NCBI RefSeq assembly: GCF_028771845.1
Contig: NZ_CP118270.1
Coordinates: forward strand, 3,720,001 to 3,784,000
From: Paenibacillus marchantiae
GTDB lineage: Bacteria; Bacillota; Bacilli; Paenibacillales; Paenibacillaceae
Direction of reading: 5' to 3'
Length of the DNA: 64,000 nt
Positions 1 to 8,957 of this stretch are shown piece by piece. Position 1 is the stretch's first letter; the number at the start of each line of letters is the position of its first letter. The translations under genes and the position numbers were made by a program. The notes beneath the pieces were generated by a model that searched no databases, was not told where the DNA came from, and saw nothing but the letters and a program-made list of their open reading frames with translations.

Positions 1-2
1 TG

Positions 3-3000
3 CTTCCTCTGCTGCTGGAATCAGCTCAGGAGATCGATGTATGTACCATCATATTGGCAAACCGTAAGGAATCGCTACCCATGCATTGTCAGTTAATTAT
101 GGAGGCTTCCAAAGGCAAAGGGCTTTATATCAAAAAAACCGAGGATGCCGACGTGATCAGGCAAGCGTACACACCAGATGTGATCTCCAGAGAGTCCGCA
201 GAGGCGCTCTCGCGTTATATGTCACCGATCCGTCTGAAACGATCATCCGCTTCGGATATACCACAGGTGCTTCCGTTGTTCGACATGTTAAGTACATCAC
301 GAGTAGAGGATCTGGACGTGGTCGCACGCTGGAGCCAAACACGATACCCGGACACACTTCCCGTACCTATGGGCGTGCGAGCTGGGGGTAAGAAAATTGC
401 GATTAACTTACATGATAAAATTGAACGTCAGGGCCATGGCCCGCATGGCCTGATCGCAGGGACAACGGGTTCAGGCAAAAGTGAAGTTATCCAGTCGATT
501 GTGGCCTCTTTGGCTGCCGAGTTCCATCCGCATGATCTGGCTTTTATGTTAATTGACTATAAGGGCGGCGGGATGTCGAATACATTTGTGGGCTTGCCTC
601 ACGTCGTCGGCACGATCACCAATCTGGATGGGAATTTGATTGAACGAGCCAATATCTCACTGCGGGCCGAACTGGTCAGAAGGCAAAAAATATTAAATGA
701 TGCAGGAAATCTCCAGCACATTGATGAGTACTACAAAATTCTGCGTTCCAGACATGAACAGCCTCTGCCGCACTTAGTTATCATCATTGACGAGTTTGCG
801 CAATTGAAGCGGGATCAGCCGGAGTTCATGGATGAATTAATCAGCATAGCGGCCATCGGCCGGACACTAGGTGTACATCTTATACTGGCAACTCAGAAGC
901 CTGCAGGTGTGGTCGATGATAAAATCTGGAGCAATTCGCGTTTCCGTATCTGTCTTCGCGTTCAAAGCGAAGGGGATAGTCGGGATATGATCAAAATTCC
1001 GAATGCGGCCTGGATCACCAAGCCGGGTCGTGGATACTTCCAGGTAGGCAGTGATGAAGTGTTTGAGGAAATGCAATTCGCCTGGAGCGGTGCGCCATAT
1101 AATCAGCAGGAAGATACAACGACGGTACTGCCTGTTATGGAAGTTCGTTTGAATGGGAAACGTGAGCCACTATTGACTGGAGAGCGCAGAGCTGTGCTCA
1201 AAGGGGAGGATGTGCCCAAGCAGCTTCAGGTATTCATTGATTATGTGGCGGAAGCGGCAGCAGAGGCGGGGATCACCCGATTACCGGGACCCTGGTTGCC
1301 ACCCTTGCCTGAGACCCTGGAATGGGAAAGTCTCAACGACTGGCAGGAAGAAGAGAATCGTGAGGCATTGCTTGACGGGGGTGCCAGTGGCCTGAAACCT
1401 GTAGTTGGTCTGCTGGATGATTTGCCTAATCAACGACAGCAGCCGCTCGCACTTCCGGTGGATCAGGGACATCTGGTTGTATACGGTATGCCTGGTCTGG
1501 GGAAAACGACGTTTGTGCAAACCTTGCTTATGTCACTGGCCCGTTCTAAGCGGACTGAACCTTGGCATGGCTATATTATTGATATGGGCCGGATGATGAA
1601 GGATTTCGCTAGTTTGCCTCAGATCGGTGGGGTAATGATGTCTGAAGAGGAAGATCGAATCAAGCGGTTATTCCGGTACATCCTGAAACTGTCGGCACAA
1701 CGCAAGGACATGATCTCGGAAGCCGGGGTTAAGACAATATCAGCCTACCGTCGCACAGCCCATGCAGCTGTGCCGCAAATTGTAGTTGTTATTGATGGTT
1801 ATCTTTCTTTCCGAAATGCGTATCCCGAGGAGAATGAACTTCTGGAAACGATCCTTCGTGAAGGCGGCAGTCTGGGAATCACATTTATCCTCACGGCCAA
1901 CCGTGTTACGGATGTATTTGAGAAATTCAGAAGCAATATTCCCAATGCGGTTTCGTTTGAATTATCTGATCCAAGCGACTATTATTACGCAGTGGGTCGG
2001 CCGTCCAAGGCACCTAGCCAGCTTCCACCAGGAAGAGGACTGGTCAAAGGACAGGTTCCTCCATTGATGTTCCAGGCGGCGTTGCCGTCATCCGGAGCAG
2101 ATGAAGGCAAACGTTCTTCCGCTCTGCGCCGCACGATTGCAGAGATCAGAGAAAGCTGGAACGGAGAAGAAGCGCCGCAGATTGCGCCGCTCCCGGAAGA
2201 GGTTAAGCTCAAAGATGTGCTTATCCGTACAGGAACCTTCGGGCAAGTTGGAGACGTATCATCCTTAACAGTACCCGTAGGTTTGCTAACCGATGATCTG
2301 GAACCCTTCCAGTTAAATTTGCGTGAAGGGCCACATTTCATGGTTACGAGTCCGATGGAAGGTGGCAAAACGACATTTTTGCTGACCTGGATGTTATCCC
2401 TTGCCTATCATGCGTCTCCTGAAGACGTGCAAATATACACGGTAGATATGCGGTATGGTTCCGGAGGACTGGGGGAAATCAGCAGTTTACCCCATGTCCG
2501 TGGACATGTATCCCGTGAAGAACAGCTTGCACCTGTGATCCAACAGTTGTACGATGAAGTTCTAAAAAGAGGCGAGTTAACCGGTGGACCGGAGATCGTT
2601 CTCGTTATCGACGATGCGGATACGTTATCCAAGCAATTAAATGATTTTAATGTGAAGGATCAATTAGGAGCGATCGTTCGTCAAGGAAGGGATCGAGGCA
2701 TACATGTGATTCTGTCAGGAGTTCCGGCAGACTTCCCAACCTTTGGTTCTGACTGGGTGAACGATGTGAAGGCTTCCCAGAGCGGATTGTTGTTCGGGAC
2801 TTTAGACCCTAATGATCTCTCGTTCTTCCGTATACCTTATTCGGAATCCGGAGGGAGTTCAACTGGGCTGAAGGTACTGCCTCCGGGTCAAGGTTATTAT
2901 GTTAAACGTAAATATTCCAGGGTTAAAGGTGCAATTCCATGTGATGGCACCTGGAAAATGACCGATTGGATTTCTGAAATTCGTGACCGATGGCATGTTG

Positions 3001-3008
3001 TAGTTTGA
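3..3008 (+). CDS. essC: EssC/YukBA-type type VII secretion motor ATPase, 5' end cut by window
   Basis: Membrane-associated FtsK/SpoIIIE-family ATPase that drives export of WXG100 proteins through the type VII (ESX/Yuk) system. The frame is open to the left window edge with no start codon, so the N-terminal FHA and membrane segments (roughly the first third of a usual ~1480-residue EssC) lie outside; about 1000 residues remain. Three P-loop modules are visible. The first has a perfect Walker A GTTGSGKS (bases 459-482) and Walker B LVIIIDEF; the second has GMPGLGKTT near 1480-1510 with a degenerate Walker B (VVVIDGY); the third has SPMEGGKTT near 2350-2376 with VLVIDDAD. One good and two weaker modules is the known EssC pattern. 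It is followed at 16 bp by the next gene of the locus. Confidence 0.93.
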   Translation, partial: LPLLLESAQEIDVCTIILANRKESLPMHCQLIMEASKGKGLYIKKTEDADVIRQAYTPDVISRESAEALSRYMSPIRLKRSSASDIPQVLPLFDMLSTSRVEDLDVVARWSQTRYPDTLPVPMGVRAGGKKIAINLHDKIERQGHGPHGLIAGTTGSGKSEVIQSIVASLAAEFHPHDLAFMLIDYKGGGMSNTFVGLPHVVGTITNLDGNLIERANISLRAELVRRQKILNDAGNLQHIDEYYKILRSRHEQPLPHLVIIIDEFAQLKRDQPEFMDELISIAAIGRTLGVHLILATQKPAGVVDDKIWSNSRFRICLRVQSEGDSRDMIKIPNAAWITKPGRGYFQVGSDEVFEEMQFAWSGAPYNQQEDTTTVLPVMEVRLNGKREPLLTGERRAVLKGEDVPKQLQVFIDYVAEAAAEAGITRLPGPWLPPLPETLEWESLNDWQEEENREALLDGGASGLKPVVGLLDDLPNQRQQPLALPVDQGHLVVYGMPGLGKTTFVQTLLMSLARSKRTEPWHGYIIDMGRMMKDFASLPQIGGVMMSEEEDRIKRLFRYILKLSAQRKDMISEAGVKTISAYRRTAHAAVPQIVVVIDGYLSFRNAYPEENELLETILREGGSLGITFILTANRVTDVFEKFRSNIPNAVSFELSDPSDYYYAVGRPSKAPSQLPPGRGLVKGQVPPLMFQAALPSSGADEGKRSSALRRTIAEIRESWNGEEAPQIAPLPEEVKLKDVLIRTGTFGQVGDVSSLTVPVGLLTDDLEPFQLNLREGPHFMVTSPMEGGKTTFLLTWMLSLAYHASPEDVQIYTVDMRYGSGGLGEISSLPHVRGHVSREEQLAPVIQQLYDEVLKRGELTGGPEIVLVIDDADTLSKQLNDFNVKDQLGAIVRQGRDRGIHVILSGVPADFPTFGSDWVNDVKASQSGLLFGTLDPNDLSFFRIPYSESGGSSTGLKVLPPGQGYYVKRKYSRVKGAIPCDGTWKMTDWISEIRDRWHVVV

Positions 3009-3024
3009 GGGGAGGTGGCTCATA

Positions 3025-3855
3025 ATGTTGACGGTTCATGATTCCAAGCAAAAGGTAGTCACTTTGCAAATAAAAGAGCTTTTTTTCCTGGCCGGTATTC
3101 TCGGTTCAGACCGATTGCTTGGCGTGGAAGATCCGTTCCGCGGATATATGGCGGAAGACATTGCTTTGGAGTGGGAACGTGTAAAAACATCCCTGCTCGA
3201 CAAAGGATATCTGATTCAGGATCAGGACAGCAATGAGTTGATCATGACACCGACCGTATTCTCCAGGGTAGCCATTGCGGGACTGTCCGACAGGGCTTGC
3301 TGGATTCGCTACACGCACAGCGGCAAGTCGTATGAAAGTTATGTGCACTGCACGGATGAACGGGTCGTTGAAGTATCCCGTGTTGCAGACGAACCGGATT
3401 CGTTCCGGCTGAGTGATTTGGGGAATGTTCGTGAAGCGATTGATTTTCTGATTCAAAGGATGAATTGGAGTGGTCATTCTCCGGCGGAAAAGCCGGCTCT
3501 GATGTGCTCCAAGAAAAAATTCTATGATGTGATGAATGATCTGAAGAACAAAGAATTACAGGCAGTGGCTGATGAGTTAGTACAAGAGACGAGCGATCCC
3601 GAGGGATCACTTGCACTTGCGCGCTGTCTGGTGAACAAGGAATCAGAAGGGGAACTACGGTTGCTTGTATGGAACGGAGAAGGATGGAAATCACAGTCTG
3701 CGGCTTTCGCTGCAAGTACGGTATCCAACTGGCTGTTTCGCATGAGTACATCGGCTTCGGATGATTGGCTTGTTGCAGCACTGACGACGAGAGAACAGTT
3801 TCACGAGATGCTGCTGGACTGGCTTAAACAGCCTGCAGGGGAAGAGGAAAGGTGA
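3025..3855 (+). CDS. Uncharacterised type VII secretion accessory protein
   Basis: A 276-residue soluble protein with no signal peptide or membrane segment. I do not recognise a named family with certainty. The lay-out (an N-terminal region rich in LxxLG and an alternation of short strands and helices) is loosely like EspG-type chaperones of ESX loci, but that is inference from context and length. ATG is preceded by GAGGGGAGGTGG, a strong ribosome binding site, and the gene sits between essC and two WXG-type genes, with 6 bp to the next start. It is probably a chaperone or component of the same secretion machine. Confidence 0.72.
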   Translation: MLTVHDSKQKVVTLQIKELFFLAGILGSDRLLGVEDPFRGYMAEDIALEWERVKTSLLDKGYLIQDQDSNELIMTPTVFSRVAIAGLSDRACWIRYTHSGKSYESYVHCTDERVVEVSRVADEPDSFRLSDLGNVREAIDFLIQRMNWSGHSPAEKPALMCSKKKFYDVMNDLKNKELQAVADELVQETSDPEGSLALARCLVNKESEGELRLLVWNGEGWKSQSAAFAASTVSNWLFRMSTSASDDWLVAALTTREQFHEMLLDWLKQPAGEEER

Positions 3856-3861
3856 TGGTAA

Positions 3862-4410
3862 ATGCGCATTCGTGTGGAACCGGATGTGCTTCGGGCACTG
3901 AGCAGGCAGATTCAGTATGCGGCGGAGCAAATACAGCAAAAGATGACAGTATTGGATCAGGCCATTCATTCGCTGGAGTGGGATCTTGAAGCCCGCGCCG
4001 CGATCATGAATGAATGGAATCACAGTAAGCGACTCTGTGAAGCAGCAGTACGTCGTTTTATGGACTTGAGCGTACAGCTGGGACGCAAGGCCTTGTTATT
4101 CCAGCAAGTGGACATGGAGTATCGTACAGTGTTGAGTCATGTGAACACAGCCTATGGCAATGCGGTCAATATGTTGAATGTTCTTCAGACGGAGCGTGCA
4201 GGAGAGATTATGCCTGCGCATTCGGCAACTGCTGCTGTTGTATCCGATCCATTTTCCGCGGTAGCGGCAGTGTACCGTGTACAGGATGCCGCACCGCCTG
4301 ATGGCTCACCGGCGACCCTGATTCAGGCCATGCAGCCTGAACCTGTGGCGTGGAGATTCACAGATCCCTCCTTTCGTGGGAGAAGAGGAACCGAACCTGT
4401 GGTTTCCTGA
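3862..4410 (+). CDS. WXG100-like helical protein of the type VII locus
   Basis: A 182-residue protein whose first ~110 residues are almost wholly helical and heptad-rich. It begins MRIRVEPDVLRALS, with a Trp-containing turn SLEWDLEAR near residue 36 where WXG100 proteins carry WXG. The C-terminal ~70 residues are Ala/Pro-rich and probably disordered. Length is nearly twice that of a canonical WXG100 protein, so it may be an EsxB-like partner or a WXG-fold structural component. It starts 6 bp after the preceding gene with GGTGATGG upstream. A link to the secretion locus is clear from position; the precise role is not. Confidence 0.7.
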   Translation: MRIRVEPDVLRALSRQIQYAAEQIQQKMTVLDQAIHSLEWDLEARAAIMNEWNHSKRLCEAAVRRFMDLSVQLGRKALLFQQVDMEYRTVLSHVNTAYGNAVNMLNVLQTERAGEIMPAHSATAAVVSDPFSAVAAVYRVQDAAPPDGSPATLIQAMQPEPVAWRFTDPSFRGRRGTEPVVS

Positions 4411-4530
4411 GCTCACGGGTACAAGGCTGAATAAGCAAGACAGCAGAAAGTGAATTTTTTTTATAAATAGGCTGTTAGGCGAAGTTTCGAATGCTAAAAA
4501 TGGGGTAAATAGGATTAGGTCCTTCGGCTT

Positions 4531-4559
4531 TTGTCCGATCGATCCTTGTATAGTACAAT
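4531..4559 (+). promoter_or_regulatory. Candidate sigma-A promoter for the EsxA-like gene
   Basis: TTGTCC at 4531-4536 and TACAAT at 4554-4559 with a 17-bp spacer, 46 bp before the start codon. This would let the abundant secreted substrate be transcribed independently of the upstream machinery genes. Called from consensus match alone. Confidence 0.55.
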
Positions 4560-4604
4560 TTGAACAAGTGAATTTAATTGCACAAACCAAGGAGGAATTT
4601 ACAA

Positions 4605-4880
4605 ATGGCAGGACGTATTTTAGTTACCCCAGAACAGCTTGATCAGGTTTCCAACCAATTTAAACAAAGCGGTGAGCAAAGTCAGCAAATCGTTTCTACA
4701 TTGACTCAATCCATCACAAGTATGGAAGGACAATGGGAAGGTATGACGAAACAACGCTTCTTCCAGGAATTCCAGGAAGCCAGCAAACAAATGCAATCTT
4801 TCGTTCAAACGCTAAATAGCATCAGCGCGGAACTGACGGCTATTGCCAACAAATTCCGTACGGCAGACCAAGCTCGCTAA
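4605..4880 (+). CDS. WXG100 family secreted protein (EsxA/YukE-like)
   Basis: A 91-residue protein with the hallmarks of an EsxA/YukE substrate. It has two long helices, a WEG turn (Trp-x-Gly) near residue 45, no cysteine and no signal peptide. It should be exported as a dimer by the EssC machine. The ATG at 4605 is chosen because AAGGAGG lies 9-10 bases upstream; an upstream in-frame start lacks this. The gene has its own candidate promoter and is closed by a strong terminator, consistent with high expression of the substrate. C-terminal residues FRTADQAR fit loosely the YxxxD/E-like export tail of partner proteins. Confidence 0.93.
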   Translation: MAGRILVTPEQLDQVSNQFKQSGEQSQQIVSTLTQSITSMEGQWEGMTKQRFFQEFQEASKQMQSFVQTLNSISAELTAIANKFRTADQAR

Positions 4881-4968
4881 TCTGCGATACATAGTTCGGG
4901 CAGGTTCCATATCCGAATTCGCCCAGAATCATATGCAGGAAGCAAGCTGAAGATTTACAACTACAGCA

Positions 4969-5001
4969 AAAACCGGGCGTTTTCACAACACCCGGTTTTT
5001 G
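4969..5001 (+). terminator. Rho-independent terminator after the EsxA-like gene
   Basis: ACCGGG (4972-4977) and CCCGGT (4991-4996) extended by flanking A/T pairs form a stem, and TTTTTG follows. It separates the substrate gene from the kinase gene. Confidence 0.8.
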
Positions 5002-5037
5002 TTGCACTATGACAGAATGACAGAGAGAGGGATGAGC

Positions 5038-7128
5038 ATGTCTTTTCAACCAAATCCCGGGGATGAAGTGGTGATTAACGACATTGCCTATATCATTGGG
5101 CAGCATCCGGCTGCACCTGGTCTGGCTTACGCCCAAGCTGGAAGGCAGGGTATCGTCTATCAGTTGTTACCCCGTAACGGTTCCGTAAGTGGGGCCAAAG
5201 CACTAAAAGTATTTTTCCCTAAATTCCGTATTCCGGCTATGGTGTATCAGTCTGAGCATATGGAGTCTTATAGTGAACTGCCAGGTTTGCAGGTATGCAA
5301 GCGTGATGTGCTCACTCCGGAAAGAAACGGAGCGCTCATTGGAGAACATCCTGATCTGTTGTACGCGGTATTGATGCCGTGGGTACATGGTCTGACCTGG
5401 TTCGATGTAATCAGCGATCAGAAGCAGCTGACAGCAGAGGAAAGTCTGAAGCTGGCGAGAGCTCTGGCCGGGATCGGCTCGGCCATGGAACAGCGTGGGC
5501 TGGCTCATTGTGATTTGTCCGCACCCAATGTGATGATTCCGTTTTTTTCCGAAGTGGAGAACCTGAGAGGGGTTTCAGCAGTTGAACTGGTAGATGTTGA
5601 GCAGATGTATGGTTCCAGAATGGATCGTCCGGATGCTTTGCTTGCCGGTTCACCGGGGTATGCGGCCCATCGGACAGTGCACAGCGGTTTGTGGAGTGCG
5701 TATGCCGATCGTTTTGCCGGAGCAGTTATCATTGCTGAGATGTTAAGTTGGTCTGATGCAGCGATTGTGGAGAAAGCATGGGGAGAAAGTTATTTTGACC
5801 AGCACGAAATGCAGACAGTAAATGAACGTTATTATGCCATGAGAGAGTCGCTGCAGAAGCGCTGGGGCTCGAAGGTGTCCGATCTGTTTATTCGTGCCTG
5901 GGAGAGTCATGATCTCAGCAGTTGCCCTACGTTTGGCGAATGGTTTGTGGCGCTGGCTGCTGTGGACATCCATCTGGCAAGTGCAGCATCTGTTGTAGAA
6001 TCTGAAGTCAAGGCTTCAGACCAGATAAATGCAGTCGAGACGAACCAGATCAAAGGGACAGGAGCAGCAAGCGGTATAGCGGATAAGCAGGGAAATACGG
6101 ATCAGAACGTGCCCGCTGTGGAACCTTCTCCTGGTCAGGAAGCGGTAGTGAATCGTCTCTTCCTTCAGGCGAGAGCATTGGAGAATGAAGGCAAACCGGC
6201 TGCTGCGCTCGAAGTGTATCGTTCACTACATCATTTCATTCCGGATAACAGTGCGATGCAGATGGAAGTTGAGGCTGCGATTCAAGAGCTGGACGCGAAG
6301 CTAAATCCCAAGCATGATGATGCAGCTCAGCCAGCCAAGATTCCTTTTTACCGATCCAAAAAGTTTATGATTTCTTCGGCTGTGCTGATTGTTCTGTTAG
6401 CTGGAAGCGTGCCAACGGTTAAAATATTGGCTGATCAGGCCGAGGTTAAACAGAAGGAGCAGGAGGCGGCTGCCAAGCAGGCCGAACTAAAGGCTGCGGA
6501 AGAGGCCGAAGCTGCGAGGGTGACTGCTCTGAAGCAGCAGGAAGAAGAAAAGAAACAAAAAGAAGCAGATGCGGCGAAACTTGATGCAGAGGAAAAGAAA
6601 AAGCTGGCTGAAGCGGAGAAAAAGCAGGCAGAGGCCAAGAAGAAAGAAGAAGAGCGTAAAGCGCTTCAGGCCAAGTATGATAAGCAAGCGAAATATGAGG
6701 CTTATCTGGCCAAGCAGAAACAAGAGAAGCTTGAAGCAGCCAAGAAGGCTGAACAGGAAAAGTACGACAAACAGGTAAAATATGAAGCCTATCTAGTCTG
6801 GAAAAAAGAAAATGACGCTAAAATTGCGAAGCAGGAAGCCGAGCGTAAGGCAGCAGCCGAGGCTCAACGCAAACAGGAAGTAGCCCAGAAAGCTGCGCTC
6901 AAGAAAAAACGTGCCCAGAATGTCGTCACACTGATTGCCCATTACAATAAAACGTATAATGCGCAAAAAGGCAGAAAAATTGAGAATGCGGAATCATACG
7001 CGCGTGATTTCAAAAATCTGTACAACACCGACGCGACCTATTTCAAAGGTGTCGGTAAAGTGGCAGCACGAATGAATGCGATCAATAAATTCCTAAGCAA
7101 TACGGATTATACATTACCCAACTTGTAA
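5038..7128 (+). CDS. Membrane-anchored serine/threonine kinase-like protein with C-terminal coiled coil
   Basis: About 696 residues. The N-terminal ~330 residues are a protein-kinase fold: a lysine in ALKVFFP, a catalytic loop HCDLSAPNVMI and VDVEQ in place of DFG. The HCD and Asn are kept, so activity is possible, but the altered DFG and weak glycine loop leave pseudokinase open. A short TPR-like stretch follows (around 6150-6290), then one hydrophobic membrane segment (around 6364-6430), a ~180-residue Lys/Glu/Ala/Gln-rich coiled coil and a small C-terminal globular part. ATG 5038 follows GAGAGAGGG at proper spacing; earlier in-frame ATGs do not. With the VWA and PP2C genes after it, it may phosphorylate components of the type VII system. 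Confidence 0.82.
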   Translation: MSFQPNPGDEVVINDIAYIIGQHPAAPGLAYAQAGRQGIVYQLLPRNGSVSGAKALKVFFPKFRIPAMVYQSEHMESYSELPGLQVCKRDVLTPERNGALIGEHPDLLYAVLMPWVHGLTWFDVISDQKQLTAEESLKLARALAGIGSAMEQRGLAHCDLSAPNVMIPFFSEVENLRGVSAVELVDVEQMYGSRMDRPDALLAGSPGYAAHRTVHSGLWSAYADRFAGAVIIAEMLSWSDAAIVEKAWGESYFDQHEMQTVNERYYAMRESLQKRWGSKVSDLFIRAWESHDLSSCPTFGEWFVALAAVDIHLASAASVVESEVKASDQINAVETNQIKGTGAASGIADKQGNTDQNVPAVEPSPGQEAVVNRLFLQARALENEGKPAAALEVYRSLHHFIPDNSAMQMEVEAAIQELDAKLNPKHDDAAQPAKIPFYRSKKFMISSAVLIVLLAGSVPTVKILADQAEVKQKEQEAAAKQAELKAAEEAEAARVTALKQQEEEKKQKEADAAKLDAEEKKKLAEAEKKQAEAKKKEEERKALQAKYDKQAKYEAYLAKQKQEKLEAAKKAEQEKYDKQVKYEAYLVWKKENDAKIAKQEAERKAAAEAQRKQEVAQKAALKKKRAQNVVTLIAHYNKTYNAQKGRKIENAESYARDFKNLYNTDATYFKGVGKVAARMNAINKFLSNTDYTLPNL

Positions 7129-7161
7129 AATAATGGGAACGACGGAGGTGACACATCCCAG

Positions 7162-7914
7162 ATGAACTACACAATTCAAGCATCCCAGCGCACACCTGCA
7201 CTGATTATCTATTTAATTGATATTAGCGCCTCCATGAATATGGTTCTGGACAACCGTCGGCGGATTGATGTCGTCTATGATGCCTTATCTCTGGCTATTC
7301 GCCAAATGGTGTTTCGTTCGACCAAGGGAAACCGATTGACACCCCGTTACAGGATCGCGATTCTGGCATACAGCGATGATGTGTACGATCTGTTGAACGG
7401 GATTAAGGGCATCGACGAGATTGCTGCTGTGGGTTCGTTGCCGGACTTAACGCCGAAAAGATTCTCGGATTCAGCGAAGGCTTTCCTGCAAGCCGAGAAG
7501 ATTCTACAGGCTGAAATTCCCAATATGCAAGATTGTCCTGCGCCGCTTGTATGTCATATGACTGATGGGGTAGCTACAGGTGAAGATCCGGAGCCTATTG
7601 CCAAAAGAATTATGGGTATGAGTGTGCCTGATGGCAATGTACTCGTCGAGAATATTTTTATATCCGATCATCTGCTGGAAGGCCCTATTTCGGAGCCCCG
7701 AAGATGGAAGGGAATATCCCAGGAGACGGTCCTTCAGGATGAACATGGGGAGAAGCTGCGCAATATGTCCTCGGTTCTGCCGGAAAGTTATCGTGAAATG
7801 CTGGTTGAGGCAGATTATTTGCTTTCACCTGGTGCACTGATGATGCTTCCTGGTACTTGTGCAGAACTGGTATCCATCGGGTTTCAGATGTCCGCTGCTA
7901 CGCCTGTGAGATAG
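7162..7914 (+). CDS. von Willebrand factor A domain protein
   Basis: A 250-residue soluble protein filling one VWA domain. The metal-ion-dependent adhesion site begins DISAS near residue 21 (DxSxS), and later acidic positions (CHMTDG) fit the remaining MIDAS loops. VWA proteins beside kinase and PP2C genes are known from TerY-type and type VI phosphorylation pathways, where they act as kinase substrates or scaffolds. Here it lies 33 bp after the kinase gene and 11 bp before the phosphatase gene, so the three are likely one transcript. GGAGGTGA lies about 13 bases before the ATG. Confidence 0.85.
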   Translation: MNYTIQASQRTPALIIYLIDISASMNMVLDNRRRIDVVYDALSLAIRQMVFRSTKGNRLTPRYRIAILAYSDDVYDLLNGIKGIDEIAAVGSLPDLTPKRFSDSAKAFLQAEKILQAEIPNMQDCPAPLVCHMTDGVATGEDPEPIAKRIMGMSVPDGNVLVENIFISDHLLEGPISEPRRWKGISQETVLQDEHGEKLRNMSSVLPESYREMLVEADYLLSPGALMMLPGTCAELVSIGFQMSAATPVR

Positions 7915-7925
7915 GAGGGGAAATC

Positions 7926-8768
7926 ATGAGAGCGATGCGTTTGGCAACATTGTCTGCTGGAGATAAGGGAAGCCGTGCGGACCATTATCAGAGCAACTTT
8001 CGCTATGTGAGTGTCCAGACGGGGGAACAGCCGTTGACCCGTTATCAAGGTACATTCAAGTGCAGGTACGGTTATGGAAGAGCGGCGGAGACCGTTAATC
8101 AGGGAGACACCGGACAGGATTTTGCTGCTGTTCGCATGAATGGTAATGTGTGTACTTTCGTATTATGTGATGGGGTAGGCATGAGTTACCTTGGTGATTT
8201 TGCTGCACGCTTTCTGGGAAACGCCTTGTTGGAGTGGCTGGAAACGACTCAGTATCCTTCTTTGGATGTTATGGAACGTCTGCTTCATGATTTGACCAGT
8301 CCGGCATCCGAACAGCTGGAGAAGTTGCAACCTTTGGAAAATTCGCCTGTACTGCTGCGGGAAGTGCTGATGGAGAAGCGGAGCAAGGGAAGTCAGGCCA
8401 TGTATGTGTGTGGACGCATCGAGCTCACGGAAGGCAATCGAAAAAGCAAGGTGTGGCTAGCCTGGCAGGGGGACTCCCGCATCCGTCTTTGGCGTAACGG
8501 TCAGGAGGAATCGGCAGCATTTCAGGTGAACTGCCTTACGAATGAACGTTGGTCTACACTGGAGGGTCCGGTTGGTGGCAAACCGCATATCTATGAGGCT
8601 AAACTGTCTGCCAATGAAGTAGTTCGTCTTCAACTGTACACGGATGGCCTGAATGACCTAGATGCGATTCAGGCTTATATACCGGATGAGCACATCCAGG
8701 TACTGCTGGATGCCAGACATACGGGTGGGCTTGAAGATGATGCCGCTTTCATTGAGCTGGAATGGTGA
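7926..8768 (+). CDS. PP2C-like protein phosphatase
   Basis: A 280-residue protein with the ordered PP2C motifs: GQDFAAV, LCDGVGMS, WQGDSRI, YTDGL and a final DDAAFIEL. The metal-binding aspartates are present in each, so activity is plausible. The ATG at 7926 is preceded by TAGGAGGGG; the upstream in-frame region overlaps the VWA gene and lacks a ribosome binding site. It probably reverses the phosphorylation by the upstream kinase. The kinase-VWA-phosphatase set closes the secretion locus. Confidence 0.87.
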   Translation: MRAMRLATLSAGDKGSRADHYQSNFRYVSVQTGEQPLTRYQGTFKCRYGYGRAAETVNQGDTGQDFAAVRMNGNVCTFVLCDGVGMSYLGDFAARFLGNALLEWLETTQYPSLDVMERLLHDLTSPASEQLEKLQPLENSPVLLREVLMEKRSKGSQAMYVCGRIELTEGNRKSKVWLAWQGDSRIRLWRNGQEESAAFQVNCLTNERWSTLEGPVGGKPHIYEAKLSANEVVRLQLYTDGLNDLDAIQAYIPDEHIQVLLDARHTGGLEDDAAFIELEW

Positions 8769-8957
8769 GATCGGGTGAAGCATTACAGGATGATCTAATC
8801 ATGCTGCTAAAAATGGTGAGCATCACCTACGAAAAAACTTGTCCGTATTGATTTAAAAGACACTCTTTTTGGGTAATCTTGTGAAGAATCTACTTACAGA
8901 TATTGCATGAACGTACATTCTTACATAATTACTGAGCGAGAAGGAGTGGAATGGATA

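Noticed and set aside
6435..6723. Minus-strand hydrophobic frames inside the kinase gene
   Set aside because: They are the antisense of the Lys/Glu/Ala-rich coiled coil, which always reads as Phe/Leu/Ser on the other strand.
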